Positions 1 to 8,698 of a DNA stretch of 16,497 nucleotides are shown one piece after another. Each line of letters begins with the position of its first letter. Position 1 is the stretch's first letter. Under the pieces are notes generated by a model. The model had not been told where the DNA came from. It was given only the letters and a program-made list of their open reading frames with translations, and ran no database searches. A program made the translations under genes and the position numbers. The DNA is taken from positions 1-16,497 of the forward strand of contig DBMK01000169.1 in assembly GCA_002298885.1 (NCBI GenBank). The letters are read 5' to 3'. This DNA comes from Anaerolineaceae bacterium UBA700 (lineage in GTDB: Bacteria > Chloroflexota > Anaerolineae > Anaerolineales > Anaerolineaceae).

Positions 1-40
1 TAGTCTAAACTACAAGTAATTCGCGGAAGAGGAATTTACC

Positions 41-1243
41 TTGAAAATCATCGTAGCGACGATCGGATCGCGGGGGGACGTACAGCCGTACATCAACCTG
101 TGCCAGGGGCTGCAGGAGGCCGGGCACGCCGTGACCCTGGCCACCAACCCCACCCTGTGCCCGCTTGCCGCAGCCCACGGTGTGAAGAGCGCCCCGGTTG
201 GCCCGGCGGTGGACATGGGCGAGGCGGGGGCGCGCCTGATGGCCCAATCCTTCAACAACATGTGGATCGGCATGATCCGGGTGATGCAGCTCGGGGCAAA
301 ACTGGTGGAACAGGCCTACCCCGACGTGCTGGAGCTGTGCCGCGGCGCCGACCTGGTGGTGACCTCGGATACCACCAGTGGCATCGCCGAGGCCGAAAGG
401 CTGGGCGTGCCGTGGATCAGCGTCACCCTGCAGCCCGGGCGCATCCCAATGCCCCAGGCCAGGCCCAGCCCCTTCAACCGGGTCTTCGGGCTGACCCTGG
501 GCAAGCTGTTCGTGATGCCCACCAACGCCTTCCGCAGGCGGGTGGGGGCGCCGCCGGTGAAGGATATCTCCAGCATGCTGTCTGAACGCATGATCCTCCT
601 GCCGGTGAGCCCGCAGGTGGCCCAGCCGGACGCACATTGGCCGGCGCAGGTGCGATCCACCGGCTACTGGTTTGCCCGCCCGCTGGGAGATTGGTCCCCG
701 CCGCCGGACCTGATCGAATTCCTGGCTGCGGGCCGGCGGCCGGTGGCGGTGAGCCTGGGGGTGATGAGCCTTTCGGGCAAGCAGGCCCGCCGCAGCGCCG
801 AGCTGGTGCTGGAGGCCCTGCGCCGGGCCGGGGCGCGCGCCATCGTGCAAGGCTGGGACGCGGCCCTGGAGGGCCTGAGCCTGCCGCCGACGGTCTACCG
901 GGCCGGTTCCATGCCTCACGCCTGGCTGTTCGACCAGGTCAGCGCGGTGATCCACCACGGCGGTTTCGGCACCACCGCGGCGGTGCTGCGCTCGGGCCAG
1001 CCGGGCATCGTGGTGCCGCACATCATCGACCAGTTCTACTGGGGCCAACGGGTAACCGAGCTGGGGGTGGGGCCCAAATACATCCCACGCGGCAATCTGA
1101 GCGCCGAGAACCTGGCCCAGGCCGTGACGCAGGCGCAGATTGACGGCGACCTGCGCGGGCGCGCCGCAGCGCTGGGCGAGTGCATTCGCGCCGAGCCGGA
1201 TGGGGTCAGCGCGGCGGTAAGGTTGATTGAAAATATAAGGTAG
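41..1243 (+). CDS. GT1/UGT-type glycosyltransferase (sterol/lipid or natural-product glucosyltransferase-like)
   Basis: 400-aa protein predicted to transfer a sugar from a nucleotide-sugar donor to a lipid, sterol or small hydrophobic acceptor in the cytosol or at the inner membrane face. It begins with the GSRGDVQPY motif (residues 9-17), typical of the N-terminal acceptor domain of the GT28/UDPGT group. The C-terminal donor domain carries HHGGFGTT (305-312), followed by SGQPGIVVPHIIDQFYWG, the usual donor-binding block of GT1 enzymes. Length fits a complete GT-B enzyme. The start is TTG at 41; GAAGAGGA at 26-33 is a good ribosome-binding site 7 nt upstream, and no better ATG lies near the motif. 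No acceptor can be named, since the next genes are transport and signalling genes behind a repeat and their own promoter. Family call is firm; substrate is unknown. Confidence 0.9.
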   Translation: MKIIVATIGSRGDVQPYINLCQGLQEAGHAVTLATNPTLCPLAAAHGVKSAPVGPAVDMGEAGARLMAQSFNNMWIGMIRVMQLGAKLVEQAYPDVLELCRGADLVVTSDTTSGIAEAERLGVPWISVTLQPGRIPMPQARPSPFNRVFGLTLGKLFVMPTNAFRRRVGAPPVKDISSMLSERMILLPVSPQVAQPDAHWPAQVRSTGYWFARPLGDWSPPPDLIEFLAAGRRPVAVSLGVMSLSGKQARRSAELVLEALRRAGARAIVQGWDAALEGLSLPPTVYRAGSMPHAWLFDQVSAVIHHGGFGTTAAVLRSGQPGIVVPHIIDQFYWGQRVTELGVGPKYIPRGNLSAENLAQAVTQAQIDGDLRGRAAALGECIRAEPDGVSAAVRLIENIR

Positions 1244-1271
1244 TGGTTTGTCAAAGGTGATTTTGTTAATG

Positions 1272-1326
1272 GTAGTGGCGACTTCAGTCGCTTGAGTCGA
1301 TCAATAACGACTAAAGTCGTTACTAC
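1272..1326. repeat. REP-like composite palindrome (two nested hairpins inside an inverted repeat)
   Basis: Two perfect short palindromes, GCGACTTCAGTCGC (1278-1291) and ACGACTAAAGTCGT (1307-1320), sit 15 nt apart. They are bracketed by GTAGT (1272-1276) and ACTAC (1322-1326), so the whole 55-bp unit is also an imperfect inverted repeat: each small hairpin is a diverged reverse-complement copy of the other. It lies 28 bp after the glycosyltransferase stop. The form fits REP-type or miniature dispersed elements; a role as transcript end or mRNA stabiliser is inference. Confidence 0.65.
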
Positions 1327-1401
1327 GATTCTTTGGAAACCCAACCCATAGAATTGAAATATCAGACCCGGGACGTACGGGATTTAAGACCCCCGACCGA
1401 G

Positions 1402-1428
1402 TTGCCTCCTGGATGCTTGTCCTATACT
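1402..1428 (+). promoter_or_regulatory. Candidate sigma70-type promoter of the ABC/two-component operon
   Basis: TTGCCT (1402-1407) and TATACT (1423-1428) resemble -35 and -10 boxes, with a short 15-nt spacer. They lie 34 bp before the ATPase start, which has AGGAGG at 1452-1457. Just upstream, CCCG (1367-1370) and CGGG (1378-1381) form a small inverted repeat that could bind a regulator. The spacer is sub-optimal, so the call is tentative. Confidence 0.4.
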
Positions 1429-1462
1429 GGGGAGCATCAAACAAGACATTCAGGAGGAAGCC

Positions 1463-2205
<743 letters not shown>

Positions 2206-2209
<4 letters not shown>

Positions 2210-4686
2210 TCACTATCACCCATTTTATGCGCCTGGCGGCCCAATCCCTGCGCCGCGGCGGACAGCGCGTGCTGGTTGCCCTGCTGTGCATCACCTTCGG
2301 GGTCATGTCGCTGGTGGCAATGAGCATGCTGGCCAAATCGATCGGCAGCGCCATCCAACTTACGCCGGCCCAGCTCCTGGGTGGCGACCTGAGCACCGGA
2401 CGCATGGCGGAAGACACCATCCGCCCCGAGGATGTGGAGCAGCTCAGGGCGCTCCAGCAGAGCGGCGAGATCAGCCGTTACACGCTGATCGCCTTCAACA
2501 ACCTGTCGATCACTTTCCACACTCCCGGATCGGGCGAAATGCGTTTTCCCGGGACCGGGATGGGCATCGAGCCGGACAACTACCCCCTGGCCGGGTCGTT
2601 GAGCATCGGGGAACCGGGCAGCATTGGCCTGCCGACCCTGCTGCAGCAGGCCGGCGACGTGGTGCTCACCCGCGACCTGGCCGAGGACAACAACCTCAAG
2701 GTGGGCGACGCCATCATCCTTTCTGACCTGCGCGTTGGCGTCCCCATAGAAGGCAGGGTGCGCGGCATCGCCTACGATACCCCCAACCACCAGGGCGACA
2801 AGATCTACTACTCGGTGGCAACTGCGCAGAAGCTGGCGGGTAGCCAGCCGGTAATCAACACGGCCATCGTCAACTCGGCCCAGCCGAAGGCGCTCACTGC
2901 AGCGCTGGAAGCCAGCGGTTGGTCGGTGGATTGGGCGGCCGGGCGGAGGGACACCCAGACCGCCAACCTCTGGATGATTGGCCTGCGCGGCGCCGGGATC
3001 CTGGGACTGCTGGTGAGCGGCATCGGCATCGCCAACACCATGCAGGTGCTGCTGCGCCGCCGCCGCGGCGAGATTGCAATCTGGAAAACGCTCGGCTACA
3101 GCACAGGCCACCTGCGCCTGATCTTCACCCTCGAAGCCGGGCTGCTCGGCCTGGCCGGAAGCCTGCTGGGCGCCGGGCTGGGGGTGCTGGTCAGCAGCGG
3201 CCTGCTCGAGCTGTTCCGGCGCACCTCGACCCTGCTGTACGAGTGGACGTTTTCGCCGGCCCCGCCCCTGCTGGGCGTGGCGGCGGGGACGCTGACGACG
3301 GTGATCTTTGCAGCCTGGGCGATCGTCGTCTCCAGCCAGGCCAGGCCGGCGGCGCTGCTGCGCAACGAGCCGGTGGACGTGCAGCGCCTGCCCGGCTGGC
3401 AGGCCGCCTTCCTGGCCCTGCTCCTGGCGGGAGGATTTACCCTGCTCACCGGCCTGGTGATGGAATCGGCGCTGGAAGGGATCGGCGTGCTGGCGGGCAT
3501 CGTGATCGGGATCGCTGTGCTGGGCGGTTTCTTCAGCGGGGCGCTGTGGGTGTGCGTGCGCGCCGTGCCCCTGGGCGGGCTTTCCATGGCGCGCCTGGCC
3601 TTCAACAACCTGCGCCGGCGCGGGGCCGTGCTGGTGTTCGCCATGATCGCCCTGTTCATCGGCGTGCTTTCGATGAGCATGGGGCTGGAGGTGCTGCAGC
3701 TCAGCGAGCTCAAAATAGGGGGGCAGCCCGACGTACCCCAGGGCTACAACCTGACCGTCCTGGCGGCGGCCGGCCAGGAGAGCGCCATCCGCCAGGCGCT
3801 GCAGGCGCAGCAGCCGGAAAAGGTGAGCCTGGGATATCGCACAGGGCTGGAAAACCTGAGGGCGGCAGACGGCGGAGCGGCCGGAGCGCTGGACGCCGTG
3901 CTGGTGGGACGCTCCGAACCGGGAGAATACATCGTCAGCGGGGCGGCCTGGGGCAGCCAGCCGGACGGCGTGTACGCTTACCAGGGCGCGGACCTGAAAG
4001 CGGGCAGCCAGGTGGAAGTCACCTTGCGCGGCGGCGCCAACAAGACGTTAACCGTTATCGGATCCTACGATATCGACTACCGCGGCATGGGCCTTCACCC
4101 CCCCACCGGGCTGTTAATGACGGCGGAGGCCTTCAATCGAGTCGCCACCCCGGATTCGCTCGCCTTCTTCGTGAAAGTGTCCCCCGGACGGGCCGGGGAG
4201 GCGGCAGCGGCCCTGGGGGCCGCCCTGCCGCAGGCCACGGTGGTGGACCTGGCGGCTTATGCCGCCCGGTCGATGCAAAGCACCCGAAAATTGTACGTCC
4301 TGCCGATGGCCATGGCCGGCCTGGCGCTGCTGGCGGGCTTACTGCTGGCGGCCAACTCGGCCAGCCTGGCCGTGCTCGACCGCCGCTACGAGATCGGCAT
4401 CCTGAAAACGGTGGGCTACTCGCGCCGCCAAATTCTGACGATCTTCGCGGTAGAATATGGTTTGGCCGGGCTGCTGGCCACAGCCGCCGGTGTGGCTCTT
4501 GTCCAGGCGCTGCTGGCGGCGCTGGCGTTTGGCAACCACATGCCGGCGAGCATCCTGCTGTTGAACCTCCCGTCCGTGGGATTTATCGCACTGTGCGGCG
4601 TCGGCCTCACTCTGCTGACTGTCTTAGGCGTCACCTGGACTCCAACCAGCGTCCCACCTGTTGTGGTATTGAACGAAAGGAACTGA
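2206..4686 (+). CDS. FtsX-type ABC transporter permease with two FtsX domains
   Basis: 826-aa inner-membrane permease of the MacB/LolE superfamily. Layout: one N-terminal TM helix (about 22-43), an extracytoplasmic domain (about 50-255), a first FtsX block of three TM helices starting near 261, further helices around 395-485, a second extracytoplasmic domain (about 500-690), and a C-terminal FtsX block of three helices. The two FtsX blocks are internal duplicates: RRGEIAIWKTLGYS at about 287 matches RRYEIGILKTVGYS at about 726, each following the first helix of its block. About ten TM helices in one chain means it probably needs no second permease. Its start codon overlaps the ATPase stop (ATGA). 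Such transporters move lipoproteins, peptides or antibiotics, or transmit force to periplasmic partners. No MacA-like adaptor gene is seen nearby. Substrate unknown. Confidence 0.9.
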
Positions 4687-4704
4687 CTCGAAACCGGAAA
4701 CCTG

Positions 4705-6204
4705 ATGCGCCTCATTGCCTTTTTTCGAACCCTTCGAGGAAAGCTGATCCTCACCTATACCACGGTGACAGTCCTGGCGCTGCTGGCGCTGGAACTGGTG
4801 ATCCTGGTGATCATATTTCTGTTTTCCGGCGGGCTGAACACGGAATCCCTTTCCTACCTCTCGGACGTGGTGTCCGTCCTGCCGATGCAGGCCCGCCAAT
4901 ACCTGCGGCCCGGCGCGAACGACCTGGCCGGGCTGCAGGGCTGGCTGCAGGACACCTACGATGCCGGGTATGCCAGCCTGCCGCCGCAGGGCATCATGGA
5001 CAGCCCGGCGGCCGCCATTTTCAGGAACGACCCGATGTACGTGCTATCGCCGGACGAAACGGTGCTGGCTGCTGCCCCGGCCAGCGCAAAGGGCCTGGTA
5101 GGGAGGAAGTACAGTCCGCCCCAAGACGTGGCCGGCAGCAAGGATATCCTCGATAATGCGCTGAAACTGGAGCTCCAAGCTGCCAGCGTGTCGACGAGAA
5201 AGCCTGACGGGAATTTTCTGCTGGCGGTGCCGGTGCAGCAGAGCCAGGGAGAAGGGCCGCTGGCGGCCATCATCCTGGTTACGGTGAAGCCGCCGCCGGG
5301 CGGGGTGAGCGAATGGTGGCCGGTGATCCTGGGCATCGTGCCAGTTACCGGGTTGATCCTGCTGGTGGCCGTGGCGCCGTTCGGCGCCTTGTTCGGGCTC
5401 ATTATGTCGCGCGGCCTCACCCGCCGGCTGAAAGCCCTCACCCAGGCGGCGGACGCCTGGGGCGAAGGCGATTTCTCCGTCCAACCGCTGCAGGACCGCT
5501 CGCATGACGAGATCAGTACCTTGGGGGTGCGCCTGCGGCGCATGGCCGAACGCGTCCAGGCGCTGCTGCATACACAACAGGAGCTGGCCCTGCTGGAGGA
5601 GCGCAACCGCCTGGCGCGTGAGCTGCACGACACGGTCAAACAGGAAACGTTCGCCACCCTGATGCAGGTGCGCGCCGCCAAAAACCTGCTCGAACGCGAC
5701 CCGGCGGCCGCCCGCCAGCGCCTGAACGAAGCCGAGGAGCTGATCAAGTCCTCGCAGCAGGAGCTGGGGTTGATCATTTCCGAGCTGCGCCCCGCCGCCC
5801 TGGAGGGCCAGGGCCTGGCGGGAGCTGTGAGCGACTACCTGGCCACCTGGTCGCAGCATTCACGCATTCCGGCCGAGATCCAGGTACAGGGCGAGCGGCG
5901 CCTGCCGTTGGAGGTGGAGCAGACCCTCTTCCGTGTCGCCCAGGAGGCGCTTTCCAACGTCGCCCGGCACAGCCGGGCTTCGGCCGCCTCCGTGCGGCTG
6001 GAATTCGATCCGGACGGGGTGAGCTTATGCGTGGCCGATAACGGCGTCGGCTTCGATCCGTCCGCCGCCAGCAGCGGCTTCGGCCTGCAGAGCATGCGCG
6101 ACCGCATGGCTGCCATCCAGGGCCGGCTGGTGGTCCAATCTACGCCGGATGGCGGGGCAACCATCACGGCCAGCGCGCCGGCGCTGCGCCAGGAGCAAAA
6201 ATAA
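4705..6204 (+). CDS. Sensor histidine kinase, NarL/LiaS family (HisKA_3)
   Basis: 499-aa membrane sensor kinase. TM1 (about 13-40) and TM2 (about 205-233) enclose an extracytoplasmic domain of about 165 residues with no family I recognise. A HAMP-like linker (about 230-285) leads to the HisKA_3 helix ERNRLARELHDTVKQ with phospho-acceptor H308. The ATPase domain shows the N-box around N418 (QEALSNVARHS), DNGVGFD (445-451) and a GFGLQSMRDR G2 box. HDTVKQ is characteristic of LiaS/VraS/DesK-like kinases that pair with LuxR-type regulators. The start ATG has a modest GGAA 5 nt upstream, 18 bp after the permease stop. The regulator follows after 2 bp, so this is surely the cognate pair. It is not a BceS-type intramembrane kinase, despite sitting beside an FtsX-type transporter. 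The signal is unknown. Confidence 0.92.
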   Translation: MRLIAFFRTLRGKLILTYTTVTVLALLALELVILVIIFLFSGGLNTESLSYLSDVVSVLPMQARQYLRPGANDLAGLQGWLQDTYDAGYASLPPQGIMDSPAAAIFRNDPMYVLSPDETVLAAAPASAKGLVGRKYSPPQDVAGSKDILDNALKLELQAASVSTRKPDGNFLLAVPVQQSQGEGPLAAIILVTVKPPPGGVSEWWPVILGIVPVTGLILLVAVAPFGALFGLIMSRGLTRRLKALTQAADAWGEGDFSVQPLQDRSHDEISTLGVRLRRMAERVQALLHTQQELALLEERNRLARELHDTVKQETFATLMQVRAAKNLLERDPAAARQRLNEAEELIKSSQQELGLIISELRPAALEGQGLAGAVSDYLATWSQHSRIPAEIQVQGERRLPLEVEQTLFRVAQEALSNVARHSRASAASVRLEFDPDGVSLCVADNGVGFDPSAASSGFGLQSMRDRMAAIQGRLVVQSTPDGGATITASAPALRQEQK

Positions 6205-6206
6205 TC

Positions 6207-6866
6207 ATGGGAGACAGCATCCGAATCATCCTGGTCGACGACCACAACATGGTGCGCATGGGCCTGAAGGCCTTTTTCTCCACCCTTCCCGACATCCAGG
6301 TGGTGGGCGAGGCTGCCACGGGGGAAGACGCCGTGCGCCTGGCCGGCGAATTGACCCCCGACGTGGCCTTGATGGACCTGATCATGCCCGGCATGGACGG
6401 CGTGGAGGCCACCCGCCAGGTGAAGAAGGTCAGCCCGCGCACCCAGGTGATCGTGGTGACCTCGTACCACGAGGACGAGCACATCTTCCCCGCCATCCGC
6501 GCCGGGGCGCTCTCGTACGTGCTCAAAGATATCGACCCCGACGACCTGGCCGACGCCATCCGCCGGGCCAGCGCCGGGGAGGCGGTGCTGAATCCGCGCG
6601 TCGCCACGCGCATGGTCAAAGAACTGGGCGGGATGCGCCAGGAAACGGTCAACCCATTCCGCGAGTTGACCGGGCGCGAGCTGGAAGTGCTTAAATTAAT
6701 TGCCGCTGGGAAGAATAATCAAGAAATCGCCGATGTTTTGGTCATCAGCGAGAAGACGGTAAAGACGCACATCACCAACATCCTGACCAAGCTGCACCTC
6801 GCCGACCGCACGCAGGCTGCCGTGTTCGCCTGGCAGGAGGGAATCGTGCGGCGGGATCAGACGTAG
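6207..6866 (+). CDS. LuxR/NarL-family response regulator (LiaR/VraR-like)
   Basis: 219-aa DNA-binding response regulator, partner of the kinase just upstream. The receiver domain (about 5-120) has the acidic pocket D11/D12, phosphorylation site D57 (ALMDLIMPG), T85 and K107. The C-terminal LuxR-type HTH (about 152-216) reads LTGRELEVLKLIAAG, then NQEIADVLVISEKTVKTHITNIL, with the TVKTH recognition helix. ATG at 6207 lies 2 bp after the kinase stop; AGGAG (6191-6195) inside the kinase end is 11 nt away, so re-initiation is likely. The probable target is its own operon promoter; the small inverted repeat CCCG/CGGG near 1367-1381 is a place to look. It ends 17 bp from a convergent small gene, with no obvious intrinsic terminator between them. 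Confidence 0.93.
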   Translation: MGDSIRIILVDDHNMVRMGLKAFFSTLPDIQVVGEAATGEDAVRLAGELTPDVALMDLIMPGMDGVEATRQVKKVSPRTQVIVVTSYHEDEHIFPAIRAGALSYVLKDIDPDDLADAIRRASAGEAVLNPRVATRMVKELGGMRQETVNPFRELTGRELEVLKLIAAGKNNQEIADVLVISEKTVKTHITNILTKLHLADRTQAAVFAWQEGIVRRDQT

Positions 6867-6883
6867 GCAGGGGGTTCCGGGTG

Positions 6884-7000
6884 CTATCCAGGTTTCTTGA
6901 CGGGCAGCTTGGCCTTCTTTTGTTCCTGTTTCTTTACAAGCTGCTCTTTCTTTTGCTTGTCAGCCTTGTTCTTATCCTTTTTGCTGCCTTTTTCTCCCAT
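6884..7000 (-). CDS. 38-aa lysine-rich mini-protein
   Basis: Short gene below usual length cut-offs. It reads ATG at 7000 to TAG at 6884-6886 and encodes 38 residues, starting MGEKGSKKDKNKADKQKK and ending LPVKKPG. About 15 of 38 residues are Lys, with several Gln and Glu, and there is no hydrophobic core, so the peptide is strongly basic and probably disordered. It may bind nucleic acid or ribosomes, which is inference. Support for reality: a perfect AAAAGGAG site (7008-7015) 7 nt before ATG, a TATAAT box further upstream, and a composition unlike random translation of GC-rich DNA. The opposite strand also reads as an open frame rich in Cys, Phe and Leu without a comparable start; that is its shadow. 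I believe similar Lys-rich mini-proteins occur in other bacteria but cannot name a family. Confidence 0.68.
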   Translation of the reverse strand: MGEKGSKKDKNKADKQKKEQLVKKQEQKKAKLPVKKPG

Positions 7001-7071
7001 TGAGTATCTCCTTTTAGGTGTAATACCTGTCCAGATGAAGGAGGAAGCCAGGCGCTGCCTCGGTTATCTTC

Positions 7072-7077
7072 ATTATA
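7072..7077 (-). promoter_or_regulatory. Candidate -10 box for the lysine-rich mini-gene
   Basis: On the minus strand this is a perfect TATAAT about 72 nt before the mini-gene ATG. The -35 region (around 7094-7100) reads TTCTGC or GTTCTG depending on spacing, a weak match. It overlaps the hairpin that ends the upstream operon. Confidence 0.4.
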
Positions 7078-7099
7078 GTCGATTTGAGCCGCAGCAGAA

Positions 7100-7128
7100 C
7101 GCCGCCCGTGTTATCTTTACGAGCGGCG
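7100..7128 (-). terminator. Hairpin terminator candidate of the VOC-to-DUF operon
   Basis: The arms 7100-7109 and 7119-7128 pair over 10 positions, with one G-U wobble and a 9-nt loop, and are strongly GC-rich (CGCCGC with GCGGCG). The hairpin starts 12 nt after the stop of the gene at 7141-7635. It is followed by only a weak T run, so it may act as a terminator without a full U tract or as an mRNA 3' stabiliser. Confidence 0.5.
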
Positions 7129-7140
7129 CTGAGGATATTT

Positions 7141-7635
7141 TCAATGTTGAGCAAAAAAACTGTCTATTTCATTAATAAAGCTCAAGGTTCCTCTCTCTAT
7201 GCGGGATGTTAAAGCATCCAGGTCACTAAAATCCGGGTTGTCAACCAGGGAGTGCTCTACAATGGAATCTACGCCTTGCGGGGTGGGAACAATCCGGTAA
7301 ACATTCCAACCGCAGTCTTTAAATAATTTCCAGTATTTTGTCTGAACCTGTTTGTTGTAACCTGACAGCCAGATCTCAAACCGAAATGCCTCATGAAGAA
7401 ATACGATGGCGATCTTCAGGCCTCGATTTTTCAATGATTCTGGATTAATGGAAAAATAGGTCATATCCATATACCCATAATAAAGGTTGCCGGGGACGGA
7501 ATAATCCGGGTATTTGTTCTTAAAATGCGTTCTCAAATCCATGATGTATTCCATCAGCCCTTTGTACGCCGCTTGAATTGCGCCCTTCTCCAGTTGTTTT
7601 CGATATTCAAGCAAATTTTCATTAAGCGTTCCCAT
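7141..7635 (-). CDS. Conserved protein of unknown function (DUF7000-like)
   Basis: 164-aa soluble protein. I recognise it as a conserved uncharacterised family, possibly the one catalogued as DUF7000, but I am not certain of that number. Diagnostic stretches: LLEYRKQLEKG (8-18), YKGLMEYIMDLRTHFKNKYP (24-43), YYGYMDMTYFS (52-62), LKIAIVFLHEAFRFEIWLSG (73-92) and YNKQVQTKYWKLFKD (93-107). No catalytic motif, TM helix or signal peptide. ATG at 7635 has GGAGG (7644-7648) 8 nt upstream, lying inside the end of the gluconokinase gene, with a 13-bp gap between genes; it is the last gene of its operon. Base composition is visibly more AT-rich than the upstream genes, with AAA/AAT codons and many aromatic residues, suggesting recent acquisition. 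Function unknown. Confidence 0.75.
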   Translation of the reverse strand: MGTLNENLLEYRKQLEKGAIQAAYKGLMEYIMDLRTHFKNKYPDYSVPGNLYYGYMDMTYFSINPESLKNRGLKIAIVFLHEAFRFEIWLSGYNKQVQTKYWKLFKDCGWNVYRIVPTPQGVDSIVEHSLVDNPDFSDLDALTSRIERGTLSFINEIDSFFAQH

Positions 7636-7648
7636 TTTTGATTCCTCC

Positions 7649-8182
7649 CTATCCTACATGCTTTAATATCACCTGCACAATGTCATCCAATGGCATGGAT
7701 ATATCCACCGTAAGCACATTCGCCGGTTCCTCGAGGGCGTCGAACTGACTCTTCAGCATATCCGGCTTCATATAATGATCGGTGCGCTTTTCCATGCGCG
7801 ACCAGATCAACTCAAAACTGCCCTTGAGATAGACAATTTGGACGCCCTCATTGCCGTCCAGCAACTGCCGGCGATAGCGCTCCTTGAGGGCGGAACAGGC
7901 CAGCACGCCAGGACGGTCCGCTTTTAATGAAGATGAAATCAGGTCGTGCAGTGCAGCCAGCCACGGAGCGCGGTCGGCATCGTCGAGCGGAATCCCGTTT
8001 GCCATTTTGGCAATGTTCGCGGGCGGATGGAAATCATCGCCGTCGTAAAAGTTCCACCCCAAATGTTCGGCAAGGGATTTACCCACGCTCGTCTTGCCGC
8101 ACCCGGAGACACCCATCACGATAAAGAAGCGAGTCTTCACAGCACCTTTATTATCCAAAAGGTTAATTAGAACAGGCCCCAT
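7649..8182 (-). CDS. gntK: Gluconokinase (gluconate kinase, GntK-type)
   Basis: Phosphorylates D-gluconate with ATP to 6-phosphogluconate, feeding the pentose-phosphate or Entner-Doudoroff route in the cytosol. Shows the P-loop GVSGCGKT (24-31), YDGDDFHPPANIAKM (46-60), the lid-side ANGIPLDDADRAPWL (61-75), CSALKERYR (96-104) and the C-terminal LKSQFDALEEP (143-153), all hallmarks of the family. The start is ambiguous. ATG at 8182 gives 177 aa and overlaps the previous gene by 16 bp, but its AAGGA lies directly against the ATG. GTG at 8140 gives 163 aa, places MGVSG at the usual distance from the N terminus, and has AAAGG 4 nt upstream. I list the longer form, but the GTG start is at least as likely. 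Third gene of the VOC/zinc-ribbon/kinase operon. No gluconate transporter or dehydrogenase is in view. Confidence 0.9.
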   Translation of the reverse strand: MGPVLINLLDNKGAVKTRFFIVMGVSGCGKTSVGKSLAEHLGWNFYDGDDFHPPANIAKMANGIPLDDADRAPWLAALHDLISSSLKADRPGVLACSALKERYRRQLLDGNEGVQIVYLKGSFELIWSRMEKRTDHYMKPDMLKSQFDALEEPANVLTVDISMPLDDIVQVILKHVG

Positions 8183-8697
8183 TCCTTGGCGCCGTCTGAA
8201 TCGTCCGGCTTGCGCCTTTTCATCGGCTGGTAGGTGTGCATGATCCGGGACAGCTCCCCAAAATCAAGCCAGATCAACAGGCATTCGGCGCAGCCCTGGA
8301 TGATGACGTTGCCCGATCCGCCGTAGGGATAGCCGTCCATGGGTTTCTTGCAGGCGGGGCAAATGACGGTCCGAGCGCGCTCGGACGGGGACTGGAGGAG
8401 GCGCTGTTCTTCGCCGGCCGCGGGGTGAGCCTTGGCCTGCCTGAGAATGGGCAGCATCTTCGATTGGCTAATAAGGTTCCCGCGGCAGTTGGGGCAGGAA
8501 TAAATGTGCACGTCCTTGACGGCTGCCGTAACCAGCGGATGGCCGCACACCGGGCAGGCATACGGGGAAACCTCGTCGAACAGGGCAACACCGTCCAGGT
8601 TCGGGTCGGGAAAACCGTAGCTGCCGCAGTATGCGCAGTGGTAGAAATCCCTGCCTTCTTCGGTGCTCACCGGCGCGCCGCATTGCTTGCAGTTCAT
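8167..8697 (-). CDS. Triple zinc-ribbon protein (zf-TFIIB-like)
   Basis: 176-aa soluble protein with three Cys4 zinc-ribbon sites: C3/C6/C21/C24, C48/C51/C68/C71 and C113/C116/C136/C139. The second ribbon (CPVCGHPL, then SCPNCRGNLI) and the third (CPACKKPM, then GCAECLLIWLDFGEL) match the bacterial zf-TFIIB pattern, in which a WLDxGEL stretch follows the last Cys pair. The C terminus is charged (MKRRKPDDSDGAKEW). The role of such bacterial proteins is mostly unknown; nucleic-acid or protein binding is inferred from the fold only. ATG at 8697 starts 1 bp after the VOC stop (8699), and a GGGAG inside the VOC gene end is far (about 12 nt), so translational coupling is likely. Its 3' end overlaps the longest gluconokinase reading frame. 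Confidence 0.8.
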   Translation of the reverse strand: MNCKQCGAPVSTEEGRDFYHCAYCGSYGFPDPNLDGVALFDEVSPYACPVCGHPLVTAAVKDVHIYSCPNCRGNLISQSKMLPILRQAKAHPAAGEEQRLLQSPSERARTVICPACKKPMDGYPYGGSGNVIIQGCAECLLIWLDFGELSRIMHTYQPMKRRKPDDSDGAKEWGLF

Positions 8698-8698
8698 C

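Noticed and set aside
5..1048. 347-residue frame opposite the glycosyltransferase
   Set aside because: Antisense to a gene with clear GT-B motifs; composition dominated by His, Arg, Gly, Gln and Ala, with no domain.
2919..5156. 745-residue open frame on the plus strand
   Set aside because: Out of frame with the permease and kinase and crossing their junction; the translation is Arg/Gly/Ala/Pro-rich without motifs.
6867..6883. Expected bidirectional terminator between the response regulator and the convergent mini-gene
   Set aside because: The 17-bp gap holds no inverted repeat and no T or A run, so no terminator can be supported there.
6897..7175. 92-residue plus-strand frame rich in Cys, Phe, Leu and Ser
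   Set aside because: It overlaps the Lys-rich mini-gene on the other strand, which has better start signals. The hydrophobic composition is the mirror of AAG/AAA codons, and there is no ribosome-binding site.
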